Positions 32,129-44,482 of a DNA stretch of 64,000 nt are shown here, in pieces (position 1 is the first letter of the stretch; each line of letters opens with the position of its first letter). The translations under genes and the position numbers were made by a program. The notes below the pieces were generated by a model. The model searched no databases. It was not told the origin of the DNA and worked only from the letters and a program-made list of their open reading frames with translations. This stretch comes from Cladobotryum mycophilum (lineage: Eukaryota > Ascomycota > Sordariomycetes > Hypocreales > Hypocreaceae), in assembly GCA_036429605.1 (NCBI GenBank), contig JAVFKD010000002.1, forward strand, positions 3,224,001-3,288,000, given 5' to 3'.

Positions 32129-33830
32129 ATGCAACCGCAATACCGTGCATATGCGCAGCAGCAGGCGCCGCAGAGGTCGCCACATGCGCCAAATCAACGC
32201 CGCGGCGGCATTGGTAATTTCATTCATACCATCAAAACGCATTATTCTGACTGTAGCTTCTACAGGTCCCATGATGTCTTCCGGACCGCATCCTTCCGTT
32301 CCCCTCACCCAAGCTCAGATCGCACAACAGCAGCAAGCTCAGGCACATGCTAGTGAACTAGCTAAACGCCGTAGCCGAAAGCCGACTGACAAGAACATTC
32401 CGGATGGTGTTGAGGATTGCATTATCGATCGAGAAGCTGTCAGGCGCTATAACGATCTAAGGGATATCGAGAGATTGCTCGATGCCACAACAACTCGAAA
32501 ACGTCTTGAGGTATTTGAAAGCGCAAAGCGTACTTCAAAGGTCTGCGCCCCTTGATCTACACACCTCAGGACCATCGCTAACTTGCACTAGCTCCGTAGA
32601 ACACTTCGAATTTGGATCAGCAATACTGTCGAAGACCAGATTTGGCAGGGGAACGGGCTTAATGTTGACTCCTTCGATTTTACACCGGCAACAGAAGCTT
32701 CGTATCGTGTAAAAATTGAGGGTTGGCTGTTGGATGAACAAAACGACGACAAGGACAATGGTAGCCAGAGTAAAGTAGAGGGCACAACGACGGCCATAAC
32801 TACCGCGGGTAAAATGCAAGAAGACGGTGCAGTGGCTATAAAGCCCAAGGTCGCAACACTACATCGGTTTTCTCATTTTTTTCAGGCTCTTTCTGTTGAT
32901 TTTGACCGATCTCGCTTTCGTAACGGCGCAGAACAGACGGTGGAGTGGAAGAAACCAGATACTACCCGGAATCAGGGACCAACTGGTCTGCCTGCTGCAG
33001 CAGATTTTGATGAGCTTATTTTCAAGCGTAATGGAGATGAAAATACGAATATAACCATCAACCTCCATCGACACGAAACACCCGAGGGTTACAAGCTTAG
33101 CGACGCATTGGCAGAAGTTGTTGACATGACTGAGGCGACACAACAGGAAGCTGTCATGGCTTTGTGGGAGTATATCAGACTTTCTTCCTTGCAGGAGGAT
33201 GAAGAAAAACGAAACTTCCGCTGTGATGATCTACTGAAGAAGGTAAATATTAATGGCTTATTATGTGTTTTCTTCTTCTTTTTTTGTGGGTTATTAACAT
33301 TTATCTAGGTCATTGGACGAGATACCGGCGTCATTCCAATGCTCAATGAGTATGTGATGCCGCATCTCCAACCGTTACCTCCCATTAGCCTGCCTTACAC
33401 GATTCGGGTCGATGAAGCTTTCCACAAAAACCCACAACCCACCATATATGATGTTCAGGTCTTGGTAGATGACCCATCTCGGGCTACATTGCGACCGCTT
33501 GTCAATAATCCTCAATATGCATCCATGCTTAAGGAGGTTAATGGCCTAGACGAACAATTGGCGAGACTTGTTCAGACAATCTCTGTATCCAAAGCTAAGC
33601 ACTCTTTTTTCTCATCAATGAGTGGGGATCCCGCTAGTTTTGTCAGAAGCTGGCTTAGCTCTCAGAAACGCGATCTAGAAGTCATCATGGGCGAGGCAGC
33701 AAGTGGTTATGAGAACGTCACAGGCGATGAGTGGCGACGAGGGGGAACAACAGCGTTTGGGCTTCTCAGAATGCCCGGGAGAGTGTCAGTGTGCTTCTAT
33801 CAAGACAGCGCTGAAATCAAACCCTTTTGA
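32129..33830 (+). CDS. SNF12: SWI/SNF-RSC subunit with SWIB domain (BAF60 family)
   Basis: The Swp73/Snf12/Rsc6/BAF60 subunit of ATP-dependent chromatin remodellers; moulds usually have one gene for this family, so the yeast name is a family label. Four exons (32129..32213, 32266..32540, 32592..33242, 33309..33830) give 510 residues. The N-terminus is Gln/Pro-rich. The core has RTLRIWISNTVEDQIW followed by the conserved FTHFF-type segment (here FSHFFQALSVDFDR). The SWIB/MDM2 fold lies at about 280-367 (HETPEGYKLSDALAEVVDM, ALWEYIRLSSLQED, RCDDLLKKVIGRD). A C-terminal helical region contains FVRSWLSSQKRDLEVIMGE. The second intron has an unusual GTCTGC donor but a perfect CTAAC branch site and restores frame. 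Confidence 0.92.
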
Positions 33831-34248
33831 GTAATAATGTATTAGATACCTAGGTACAGGTTGATTCGGTTTCTTTTTTCAGTGGCGAAAGGGTTTATGT
33901 AATTCGGTTCAGGTTAATGATTGGGCGTTGGCGAGAACAGGCATAGCCATAGGTCATGGCAACTATTATAGGGAAGAGACGTTGATAATGCGGCTTGTTG
34001 ACCTGAATTGCCGTCTCAATAAAAAGATGATTGCGCCAGTCTCTACTAAGCGTTTGAAATGATAGTTCTGTTATTGTATTATGGTTGACCAAGTCATAAC
34101 TCAGATCCTTATACTTCTGTGCTCCGCTTGGCGACCCCAATGATCCGATAAACGCCAGGATACAATACAAAAAGCGATACCGATATATATACTGCAACAA
34201 ACATCTCAATGAGGCGATAATCAGAGTTGATCTTATCTGGCATTGCTG
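33831..34248. other. convergent 3' flanks, no gene seen
   Basis: A 418-base gap between the 3' ends of the SWIB gene and hymA. I see nothing beyond probable untranslated regions. Confidence 0.6.
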
Positions 34249-35521
34249 CTACCTCTGGGGAGCTACCGGATTTGCAGGCATATTTCGAATTTGTTTTATC
34301 AGAAATTCACGCTCGTCGATGAACTGTTCATCATCTGTACGGTCCTCCAGGAAGTGGGCAAGAAAAGTTAACAATTTCTCGCGGTTCATAAGCAGGATCT
34401 TCTGGACAGCAATAGATTTATGAGGGTTTGCCACGAAAACTTTGAATACGTGGAACCCTTCGTATTGGACCATCTTCCTGTCGTCCCGAAGTAGATTCAT
34501 ACATATCTTGAGATGCTCTCCGCGGTCAACGTAGGCAGTCATGACACTGTAGTTTGAACGGTCCAAAAGTATCTCGCCGAGGAGTTTGATAGATTGACGC
34601 TTCGTGACATAGCTATTCGACTGCACCAGAACGTTATTGTACTTGTCAAAGAAGAGGTCAAAATTAGTGGTGAGATATTTTGGTACGAGTTCCTTGTGTC
34701 TTGTGAGGAGTTCCTAGGTCGTATTAGCACGCATTCTGATACTACACATGGCAAAAACCTAAGAATTACCCGAAATGTCGTGAAGGCATCAGCAGCAACT
34801 TCGAATGAGCTCTTATTTATCCAGTCGAAGAACCTCCAGAAGACCCCTCTGCCGCTTTGAGGTCTGTCACGATCAATGGCTGGGAGACCCTTGGAGCTGG
34901 ATCCTGGCTCATCTCCATCATCGTACAGAATAATGGCGGCAACAGTCTCATTCTTAAGGAGTTCTCTCAAGACTGAACCCGCTGGAGTGGCGCTTTCTTT
35001 GTGGTCATAAGCTCGACACAGCTCAACAAGAACTTGTGGCCGATGGGAGACCACGTACGACAGAGCGATAGGGTCGCTCTTGGGAGCTGCCGCCGCCGGG
35101 CGGAAGCGGAAGACGTATGAAAATATGACCTGAGCGTCTTTGCGAGACTCAAAAGGCAGGCGGTAAAGGTTGGTGGCAAGATGGTAGAGTAGATCTTCGT
35201 CTATTAAACCAGTAACAAGCTGGAAGATTTGTTCGGGAGAACTATCGGCCTCTTTTATAGTGTCAACTTATCTTTCTGTATTAGAAATCTCGATATACAT
35301 ACCTTGAGTACCTTGGAGAACTATTTTCATCTGATTGAGAACGCGGGCAAGCTCTTCGGCCTGTGATTGTCAGGGTCAATCATGCATTGCGTTGATGGGA
35401 AGCAAGGGGGCGTTACTTTGGAAATTCCATTGGGGCCCTCGAGCTTTGAGATATGCTCGCGAGCCTGCCGAGGTAGGTCCGCGGCCGTTCGGGATCTTGC
35501 TCTACCAAATAAGAAGGACAT
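34249..35521 (-). CDS. hymA: Mo25-like scaffold protein HymA
   Basis: An orthologue of Mo25/CAB39, the armadillo-like scaffold that activates GCK-type kinases in the RAM/MOR (Cbk1-Kic1) network; the Aspergillus gene hymA was named for its conidiophore defect. Four exons (35417..35521, 35303..35360, 34770..35251, 34249..34713) give 369 residues. Visible family segments are MSFLFGRARSRTAADL, a conserved FWRFFDWINKSSFEVAADAFTTFRELLT run across the third intron, TTNFDLFFDKYNNVLVQSN-YVTKRQSIKLLGEILLDR and NLLRDDRKMVQYEGFHVFKVFVANP. The C-terminal MPANP is short. All splice sites are GT-AG with introns of 51-56 bases. Confidence 0.94.
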
Positions 35522-36169
35522 TCTGAGATGAGATGGTTGGGAATACTGAGAGTGAGCCTGAAGATGCCAGAAACAGATGCCGGTGCTTTATCCCACGTCC
35601 GCGAAATTGCAACGAGGGGGACACGAGACACGAGAAACCGATACACCTTTTACTTGGATCACTTTGCAATGCGTCTCAAGATTCCAGATGTAGAGCTGGT
35701 TAGACAGTTCGTGAGAAACCCTGAAGAAGAATAGATGTGCAGGAATACGGCTTCATTGGTATCAAATAAGCTGTTCGATTAATGGCGGTCGCGGGGTCCC
35801 ACTTCCACACTTAGTATAATGGCAAACTTGTACTCCGTAATTTTGAATTGGGTAGATTGCTAAGGGTACAGGTACTCCTTACCGTCAATGTACATCGGTG
35901 TTGCCCCTAAGCCAGGAACAAATTAACGCCTGATAAAAAAATATGCACACCCCACCCTGTGGCATGAATCAACGAGGGGCACTTCTAAACCCCACCATAT
36001 CTTCTTGACTCACCCAGCAGAAAACCACCACTGCCAACTTCCCATCATCAGGTGATACGCTTGAGTGTTTATTCTGCTTTATCGAAGAAAGTATTCGACT
36101 TGAGTAAGTGTGGGTGTTTTGCAGGTTCTCCTAGCAAGAAAATCCTTCTCCCTACTCCAAAAAGAAAGG
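35522..36169. promoter_or_regulatory. divergent upstream region, hymA and ILS1
   Basis: A 648-base gap between two start codons. It contains TACTCCGTA (35831-35839). No gene is seen. Confidence 0.55.
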
Positions 36170-39100
36170 ATGTCTATAGACTTTCCCAAGGAGGAGGAGG
36201 TCATCCTTGAGCGATGGCGCGAGATCAATGCCTTTCACCGTCAGGTGCGTAATCATACATTGTGATGATTCGATCTTTCGGACCTCTAACAGATTTGAGT
36301 AGCTTGAGCTGTCTTCTGGCCGCCCTCACTACACCTTCTATGACGGACCGCCGTTTGCAACTGGCCTACCCCACTACGGACATTTGTTGGCGTCAACTAT
36401 CAAGGACATTATTCCCCGTTACTGGTCCATGAAGGGTTATCATGTAGAGCGCAGGTTTGGCTGGGATACACATGGGCTACCGATTGAACACGAGATTGAC
36501 AAGAAGCTTGGCATCTCTGGTAAAGCTGCTGTTCAACAGCTGGGTATCGAGAAGTACAACGAAGAATGCCGGTCTATTGTGATGCGCTACGCCTCCGAAT
36601 GGCGCACTACTATTGAACGTCTTGGACGTTGGATCGACTTCGATAATGACTACAAGGTAGGGCTTTTGTCATGATGAGCCGATTTGGATAGCAGGGCTAA
36701 CTGCCCATTCAGACCATGGATCCCAAGTTCATGGAATCTCTGTGGTGGGTTTTTAGGCAACTCTTCGACAAGGGCCAAGTTTATCAAGGCTACCGCGTCA
36801 TGCCCTATTCCACTGTCTTAACAACAGCACTGAGCAACTTTGAAGCCAACCAGAATTATCAAGATGTTACAGATCCTGCTGTTGTGGTTTCATTCCCACT
36901 CCTAGACGATCCCGAGATCAATCTTTTGGCCTGGACGACTACTCCTTGGACTTTACCATCTCACACCGGCCTAGCTGCCCACCCTGACTTTGAGTATATC
37001 AAGATTAAGGATGAAAAATCCGGGAAAACCTACATTATCCTGGAAAACCTGCTTGGCACGCTTTACAAAGATCCAAAAAAGGCCAAGTATACCGTCCTCG
37101 GAAAGCTCAAGGGCAAAGATATGCTAGGATGGAGATATAAGCCCCTTTTTGACTACTTTTGGGATGACTTCAAGGATGTCGGCTTCCGTGTTTTAAACGC
37201 CGCCTATGTCACAGCTGATAGCGGTGTGGGAATTGTTCACCAAGCCCCAGCTTTTGGTGAGGATGATTACAATGTGGCTTTAGAAGCTGGTATCATCAGT
37301 GAAAGCCGCCCACCTCCGGATCCAGTCGATGATACAGGTCATTTTACTGAGAGAGTCAGTGACTTCAAAGGAATGCATGTCAAGGAGGCTGACAAGCATA
37401 TCATCAAATATTTGAAGAATGCTGGTCGCCTTGTCGTTGAATCTCAGATTCGCCACTCGTACCCCATGTGCCCTCGGTCCGATACGCCACTCATTTACAG
37501 AGCGGTACCGTCTTGGTTCATTCGCATCCCTGAAATTATTCCTGATATGCTCAAGAATATTGAGGATTCTCACTGGGTGCCGACTTTTGTGAAGGAGCGT
37601 CGATTTGCTAGCTGGATCGGAAACGCTCGGGATTGGAATGTTGGAAGAAACCGATACTGGGGAACACCTATTCCACTTTGGGTGAGCGATGACCTGGAAG
37701 AAAGAGTGTGCATCGGAAGCGTCGAAGAACTCCGGGAGCTCAGTGGTTATACCGGGGAGTTGAGCGACATTCACCGTGACAAGATCGACCACATCACCAT
37801 ACCGAGTAAGAAAGGCAAGGGCGTTTTGAGACGTGTTGACGAAGTTTTTGACTGCTGGTTTGAATCAGGCAGCATGCCATATGCCAGCCAGCACTATCCA
37901 TTTGAAAATGTTGAAAAATTCAACCAATGCTTCCCTGGAGATTTCATCGCTGAAGGTCTTGACCAGACACGGGGTTGGTTCTACACGCTTCTTGTTCTGG
38001 GAACTCACCTATTTGGCCAATCGCCATTCAAGAATTGTGTGGTCAACGGAATTGTCCTAGCTGAAGATGGAAAGAAAATGTCAAAGCGACTCAAAAACTA
38101 CCCCGATCCGGCCATTGTAATGAACAAATACGGTTCAGACGCCCTTCGCCTTTATCTTATCAACTCCCCAGTTGTTCGGGCTGAACCCCTACGATTCAAA
38201 GAATCTGGGGTCAAGGAGGTTGTGCAAAAGGTTCTATTGCCCCTTTGGAACAGTTATAAGTTCTTTGAGGGCCAGGTTGCTCTCCTGAAGAAAGTTGAGG
38301 GCGTTGATTACATGTGGGATCCTAGCCTGGAATCCAATAACACTAATGTAATGGATCGCTGGATTCTAGCAAGCTGCCAGAGTCTGTTGCAGTTTGTGAA
38401 TGGTGAGATGGAAGGTAAGATATCTCAACTCTCTCTCTCTCTGCCATTCAGCTATGTGGAGGCGTTCACTGACGCAGATAACAGGCTATCGACTATATAC
38501 TGTGGTGCCTCGACTACTTGAACTTATTGACAACACGACCAACTGGTATATCAGATTTAATCGCAGGCGATTGAAAGGAGAAAATGGCTTAGATGACACT
38601 CAGCATGCTCTAAATGCCCTCTTTGAAGTTCTTTTCACCCTTTGCCGTGGACTCGCTCCTTTTACCCCGTTCCTTTCAGACACCATATACCAAAAGCTTC
38701 TTCAACATATACCGAAGGAATTGCAAAGCGAAGACCCCCGAAGCGTGCATTTTCTGTCCTACCCAGATGTAAGGCAAGAGCTTTTTGATGCCCAGGTCGA
38801 ACGTCAAGTTGGGCGAATGCAGCGAGTGATTGAGCTCGCTCGGGTTTCTAGAGAACGCAGAACCATTGGTCTTAAGACCCCTCTTCGAACCCTGGTCGTC
38901 ATCCATCATGACAAGGAGTACATTGAGGATGTAAGGTCACTCGAAACATACATTACAGAGGAACTCAATATCAGAGATCTTGTCCTATCTGGAGACGAGG
39001 CGAAGTACAATGTCCAATACAGCGTCACGGCTGATTGGCCAGTGCTGGGCAAGAAACTCAAGAAGGACATGGTTCGAGTCAAGAAAGCTCTTCCTGGGTT

Positions 39101-39566
39101 AACCAGTGATCAGGTGAAGGGCTATTTGCACGACAAATTCATCCTCGTAGATGGAATCAGGTTGGAAGAGGGAGACCTTGTCGTGCGTCGGGGTGTCAAG
39201 GAAGACGAGTCCTCCAAAATGCTCGAGATCAACACAGACAGTGATGTGTTGACAATTTTGGATTCAGAGATATATCCCGAGCTAGCCCAGGAGGGACTGG
39301 TCAGAGAAGTCATCAACCGTGTTCAGCGTCTTCGAAAGAAGGCTGGTTTGCAACCAACCGACGATGTGAAGATGGAGTATCGTGTGTTGTCGGATCCAGA
39401 TGGGCTTGGATTGGAGGAAGTTTTAGAGTCCTATTCGGCCAATTTTGAGAAGGTTCTGCGACGACCAGTAGAAAAACAAAAGAATGGGGAGTCTACGGAA
39501 CTAATCGCAGAGGAGGAGCAAGAGCTTCAACAAGCGACGTTGCTTCTGAGACTATTGAAGCTCTAG
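36170..39566 (+). CDS. ILS1: isoleucyl-tRNA synthetase, cytosolic
   Basis: A class Ia aminoacyl-tRNA synthetase that charges tRNA-Ile in the cytosol, with editing of misactivated Val. Four exons (36170..36244, 36303..36656, 36713..38414, 38485..39566) give 1070 residues, near the 1072 of yeast Ils1. The HIGH signature is PHYGH at about residues 46-50 (FATGLPHYGHLLASTIKDI). The editing domain includes WTTTPWTLPSHTGLAAHP. The KMSKS motif is KMSKR at about 598-602 (DGKKMSKRLKNYPDP). WFYTLLVLGTHLFG precedes it, and the anticodon-binding helices occupy the last third. No mitochondrial presequence is visible. The third intron contains a CT-repeat and a good CTGAC branch site. Confidence 0.97.
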
Positions 39567-40580
39567 GTTTCCTATTCGGGTGGCCTTATGGAATTTTGAG
39601 CTAGAAAAATAGGTAACAGAAAGCTAAATGAGTAAAATTTCGAGAGAACTGGTAAATTCATGATTTTCTTGCAGCAACCTAGCACATAACTTGAGTAAGC
39701 CGAGTACTGGACTAGACGAGATGAACTACAACTTACTAAGTAGCAGTCCTTTAACATCATGAATTCCTTAACGCACTTGTCCTTTTCAACCGCATTATAG
39801 TCCGCAACAACACACTTTCCATACATGGCGGCCTAATGGCGGGTTATTATGAAATTGGTTGATATAATCTTGACTGGTCTTGGACACACACCTCTGGCGC
39901 GCACTTGGAAACAGTGTCTGCAAATTTGCGGATGGGACGATTGATAGTGCGGTTCAAGTTTCTTGCGTTTGACATTATGGAATGTGCTCATTCAACTCCT
40001 AGCAGTCGTCTATCAATTTAGTATTATTATTATTATGATGGAGTTTTGAGGCATATGGTGGAGTGTGTGCATTGGATTTGGGTACGATGCAGTTAGAAAG
40101 CATGTGCTATTATAGATAGGTAATCATGGTTCTCGATGAGGTCAATTTGGCACTAAACTCTGTTTGGTCTAGCTGATTGGCCTGTAGGTCTGCGCAGGAG
40201 TACCCGTGGGAACACTGACTTCTTTCCGAGTGTCAACGACCAAACGCGACCACCAACAGTTCTCAAGTCGAACGTTTGCATGCACACTTCACTTTTACGA
40301 AACCCACCACATACCTCGAGTTAAATCCAGAATTTTCTGGTCGCTATTTCGCCTATCACGCGCTCGGTCTCACGTAAAGGACTTGTTCAGTAACATCCAC
40401 TCTGATATCTGCTATCGCGACGCCGGTCAAGCCTGGCGCGTTGCATTCATTCGAAGGTGTTGGATTATGGATCAATAACACCAACGAACTCCTGCCTCAA
40501 GTTAGCAGACTTGCCCAAAATTCTCTTCTTTAGGCTTACAAACCCATCAGTGGCACTCGCATACTCTCCGCACCAGGGAA
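39567..40580. other. intergenic, possible upstream SFI1 exon
   Basis: This is the ILS1 3' flank and the region upstream of SFI1. A stretch at 40534-40580 ends a possible intron (TTCTTCTTTAG, 40523-40533) and is open in the frame that leads to the conserved YYSNED of Sfi1, so an unidentified first exon may lie here. No other gene is seen. Confidence 0.45.
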
Positions 40581-43500
40581 ATGTCCTTGCACCAGTACCC
40601 GAACATGCTGTCCCTGCGTCTCCAAGTCTGGCTCCGTCCAGCCAGGAGCCTTATTATTCTAATGAAGGTATGTGCTGTTGCCGATTTTGGACTTGCCACT
40701 CATTTGATGCTGAACAATGCGCTAGATATAGAAGTATTGCACGCCGTAATTGCCGCTGCCCAGGAACAGCTCGACCGAACGCCGGATCCTAAGCCATTGC
40801 CCGCTGCTGCGCTATTCAAAGCCTACGACGATATTCTTCCACAACACGGCATTGATCCGGATTCTGACTCTCACCTTTCGACACTTGTCTTTCGAGTTGG
40901 AGGTGAGCAAGGGCCGGGCACTCTGTCGCAGAAGTTCCAATCCATTCTAGAACGGATGGGAATCGTTCTCGAATTTGGTGACGAATCAACCTCATCTTCG
41001 CGGAGTTCACGCTCCCATTCCCGCTCTCGCTCACCCTCTCCTGGACCCTCCGATTCTAGTCGGCAATATGGCCAGCGGCAGCAAAGCACACCAGGTGATG
41101 TTCTATTGAGAAAACCAGTATCTCAACACGATATTATCATCCAACAAGATCCACCTGCATCTCCTATAGCACCAAGTCAAACCTCGGTTAGCAATCATGA
41201 ACCAAAACTCGAAAAGGCTGCCATAGATGCTCCTCCAGAAGTATCACCTTCAGTGCAAGACATACAAAACTCCGCGCCTCATCCTTTGCAACAAATAGAT
41301 CAGCAAAATTTGGTCTCAAGATTCAACTACGGGCAGGTTGAGTCTCAAATCGATGCTGTTATCAAAGCCGTTCCTCAGGTTGTTGACAGTAGCCATCTAT
41401 CATCCAAAGTAGAAACAAGGACGGACAGCTTTATAGCGCCGCCCGAGATGAGGCGTGCGGCCTTGGCTTCGGTCATAGATCGATGGCGTGATGCTATGAA
41501 GAGACAACGGGAATGGAGTGATATTAAGCTCAAATCCAAGGATGTGGTTAACAAGGAATCCCAGCAGAAAATTCAAGGAGATGATATAAATCTGGGTCAA
41601 TATGAAGATAATAACGAATGTCATGTTAACGATCAAACGCACCAGACCACACTCACACGGCCAACTCTGGTAGATAAGCCTATGAAGCCCGAAAAGGCAA
41701 CTGCATTATCGAACAATCTCCCCAAAACCCCTGCCGCAGAACAACTCCAAGAAACCAGAGCATCACCAAGTCAACACATAAACACTGATATGAATTCAGA
41801 CAAAGAGAAACATGAGCAGCTTCTGAGTCGTGCGGCACGTGCTCGGGAGATTTATCTCGCTAGCAAAGTATTCAATCACTGGGCTGACCGAACAGCTACA
41901 CGTCTTGAGCGAGAGGGTGTTGCGAGGAGGCATATGGTTCGGTTCCGCTGTTTTCGAGGATGGAGTCATGCTCCGAGCTCACGGGTGCCTGCTATTGATC
42001 ATCTACGAACGACTACGGCTGTCCAAAAATTGAAGCGTGCTGTCGCTTATCAAGAGGAGCAACTGAGCATTGCAGCGTCGACTATTGCCAGGAATTATCG
42101 TCTGAAAACGGTTCTGCGGGTGTTTGACAAATGGCTGTACCATCTGATGATACAAACTTCACGTAAAAGAGCGGCTGCTCGTGTAAAAAAGAATGCATAC
42201 GCTATGTGGGAATCTCGGGTTACCCGAGATACCATTCTACAACAAGCCATGCTCCAGCGCAAATTAGATTATGGCCAATCTTGCGCATTCTCAAACTGGC
42301 AACACCAGGCCCAACTAGCCAATCGACGATTACAAGCAGCGCATCATGTTGGAATGCTACGTCTATCCTTCAATCATCTCGAAGTGTGGGTGGACCAAAC
42401 TGAAATTGAGAGACGGGCCAGGGCCTATCGGGAAAGATTGTTCCTTGAAAAGGCGGCTGATTCATTCTACAAGTGGAATTTAACGGCGCGGGCGCAGGCT
42501 TTCCGTTGGAGAAGTGACTTTCTGTCTGTTACCCGAGCAGCTGATAAATGGCTGAGGAGCCGTGCAGAACATGCCGTGAAAAAACAGGTTGCCAACAGTT
42601 GTTTTAAGAAGCAGTACACTCTCGATTTTCTTGACGTGCTAGAAAGAGCAAGCCAGGATGAGGTAAAACTTACACTATTGCATAGCCGAGCCAGGTTCTT
42701 CATTGCTACCACGCGGGTTCTACCAATGATGGATCTGGTTGTGGAAAAGCGAAAGAACCGAATCAAGGATATGGTGAGACGCTACCTCATGATGAGATAT
42801 ACCCAAGTTTCATCTGTAAGAAAGAGACGGAAGTTTTATTGGGTCTTGGACCATTGGAGAGCCACGGCATCTGAGATGAGTGATAGGGCTGAGGTTGCAG
42901 CTATGTCTGAGGCATCTCACGAGCTATCGCAGATGCAAGATGCGCTTGTGAAATGGAGAAAACGCACTATGGAGGATTCGCATCTTCAACTCATAACAAG
43001 TAAATACCATAGACAAGCATGGTTAGCAACTTGGAGCGATAATGCCAAGGGGGACGAAGAGCGAGAAATGCAAGCATGGGATTCATGGGCAGTTGGCAAG
43101 CAGCGTCAATACTTAAAGGAATGGTCCATTTCATCACTGCAGCGAAGCGGACAAGCTCATACGGCAAGCAGGGTTCAACAAAAGTACTATGGTGAGAAGC
43201 GCAACCGCACCTTTCAGCAGTGGAGGCAATCTTTTGAAGCTACAAGAAAGGCCCCTTCTGAGCACGATCTACGTTTTACGCCAATGCCAGGAGCCTCTGG
43301 CCTCAGAGGCGGTTGGAAAGCGCTCTCTGCCCGCCGATATCTTCTGAAAGAAGGACTGCAGGAGCATGATGTCGCCACCAGCACGGTTGATACACCAACC
43401 CGTTGGACCGGCCTCCCATTTGCCATGTCCTTGGCACAGTCAGCTCGGCCCATGCCATCTGTGAGGGAAATAGACGAGGAATCAACAGTGTCTAGCATTT

Positions 43501-44039
43501 CCGAAAATCTCGAGAGAGCGGAATTACCTTATAGGGGGCGCGTCAAGATGATACCAGGTTTAGATCTACCTACGACTACGCCACGGGCTCCAGTGCCTAT
43601 ACATTTGGATTTAGACACTCTGTCATCACAGAAGAATAAATCAGATCGGCTTAGCCGGAGTACGGCTTTGAGATCAGTGAGACTAAAATCAGGCTCACCA
43701 ACAAAAATTCATACTTACCCTCCGAGTGGATCCACTACAGAAATCCGACCCCGTAATGTCTTTCAACCTTCTACTCAAGACAACCCTTTGACACGATCAA
43801 GTAGACGACTGGAAGACTCAAGGACGGTAAATTTTGCATCTACGACGGCGGCAACGGCAGAACGGAGCAGATTGGCGAAATCGCAATACAATCCTACGTC
43901 TTTCGCCTCAAGTCAAGCATCCGTGACCACAGTCGTTCCAGCAGGGTTTCGGACACCAATGGCCCACCCTAACATGCAGCGGAGCCAGGCGGGCTCACTA
44001 AGACCCTTGGCTTCAGGACAACAAGGGAAACGAATGTAA
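40581..44039 (+). CDS. SFI1: spindle pole body half-bridge protein Sfi1
   Basis: A centrin-binding filament protein of the spindle pole body half-bridge, needed for its duplication. The frame from 40726 to 44039 is secure. It starts with IEVLHAVIAAAQEQLD and the conserved PLPAAALFKAYDDILPQHGID segment. A Ser/Arg and Gln-rich linker follows, then about 14 Trp-centred centrin-binding repeats between about residues 420 and 890, including FNHWADRT, FRGWSH, FDKWLYHL, YAMWESRV, FSNWQHQ, FYKWNLT, LDHWRATA, LVKWRKR and FQQWRQS. The tail is basic and disordered. The 5' end is uncertain: ATG 40581 opens a continuous 1152-codon frame, but an intron (40668..40725) joined to another upstream frame gives the family-like YYSNED-IEVLH, and that frame has no ATG nearby. 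Confidence 0.85.
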   Translation: MSLHQYPNMLSLRLQVWLRPARSLIILMKVCAVADFGLATHLMLNNALDIEVLHAVIAAAQEQLDRTPDPKPLPAAALFKAYDDILPQHGIDPDSDSHLSTLVFRVGGEQGPGTLSQKFQSILERMGIVLEFGDESTSSSRSSRSHSRSRSPSPGPSDSSRQYGQRQQSTPGDVLLRKPVSQHDIIIQQDPPASPIAPSQTSVSNHEPKLEKAAIDAPPEVSPSVQDIQNSAPHPLQQIDQQNLVSRFNYGQVESQIDAVIKAVPQVVDSSHLSSKVETRTDSFIAPPEMRRAALASVIDRWRDAMKRQREWSDIKLKSKDVVNKESQQKIQGDDINLGQYEDNNECHVNDQTHQTTLTRPTLVDKPMKPEKATALSNNLPKTPAAEQLQETRASPSQHINTDMNSDKEKHEQLLSRAARAREIYLASKVFNHWADRTATRLEREGVARRHMVRFRCFRGWSHAPSSRVPAIDHLRTTTAVQKLKRAVAYQEEQLSIAASTIARNYRLKTVLRVFDKWLYHLMIQTSRKRAAARVKKNAYAMWESRVTRDTILQQAMLQRKLDYGQSCAFSNWQHQAQLANRRLQAAHHVGMLRLSFNHLEVWVDQTEIERRARAYRERLFLEKAADSFYKWNLTARAQAFRWRSDFLSVTRAADKWLRSRAEHAVKKQVANSCFKKQYTLDFLDVLERASQDEVKLTLLHSRARFFIATTRVLPMMDLVVEKRKNRIKDMVRRYLMMRYTQVSSVRKRRKFYWVLDHWRATASEMSDRAEVAAMSEASHELSQMQDALVKWRKRTMEDSHLQLITSKYHRQAWLATWSDNAKGDEEREMQAWDSWAVGKQRQYLKEWSISSLQRSGQAHTASRVQQKYYGEKRNRTFQQWRQSFEATRKAPSEHDLRFTPMPGASGLRGGWKALSARRYLLKEGLQEHDVATSTVDTPTRWTGLPFAMSLAQSARPMPSVREIDEESTVSSISENLERAELPYRGRVKMIPGLDLPTTTPRAPVPIHLDLDTLSSQKNKSDRLSRSTALRSVRLKSGSPTKIHTYPPSGSTTEIRPRNVFQPSTQDNPLTRSSRRLEDSRTVNFASTTAATAERSRLAKSQYNPTSFASSQASVTTVVPAGFRTPMAHPNMQRSQAGSLRPLASGQQGKRM

Positions 44040-44482
44040 TGATGACGATTGGTTGGGAGTCCATGAGCTGATGAAGGAATTTGTGTTCACGAGTCTCAAA
44101 TATGGACGGGACGTGGCTGTGTCTGATTTCAGGAATATCTGTGGAAGGATGAATAATATGGTAATTTACGATGTATAGTACGTATGGAGAAGGCTTGGGT
44201 AAAGTTGGATCTGTGCTCAGCTCAAGTCGTATCGGAACATTGATATCCTTTGCTTCATTTTATTGATTGTTGAAGCAAGCGTGAAGCGCAGAACGCCAAT
44301 CACTAACTACATTGATAGAATGGAGTTTGCTATAAAAAAATTCCAATTTTCTCTTATGACTATAGCGATGTTCACTCCATGCAAAACAGAACCCCTCTTC
44401 CCTTGTATCTACTGGACTCACCCAGAAAATGTATTTAAGTATTACCGTGTAGATACAGTCTATTTGACTCATTTATGATTCC
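44040..44482. other. convergent 3' flanks, no gene seen
   Basis: A 443-base gap between the SFI1 and dehydrogenase 3' ends. Only short frames occur. Confidence 0.6.
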
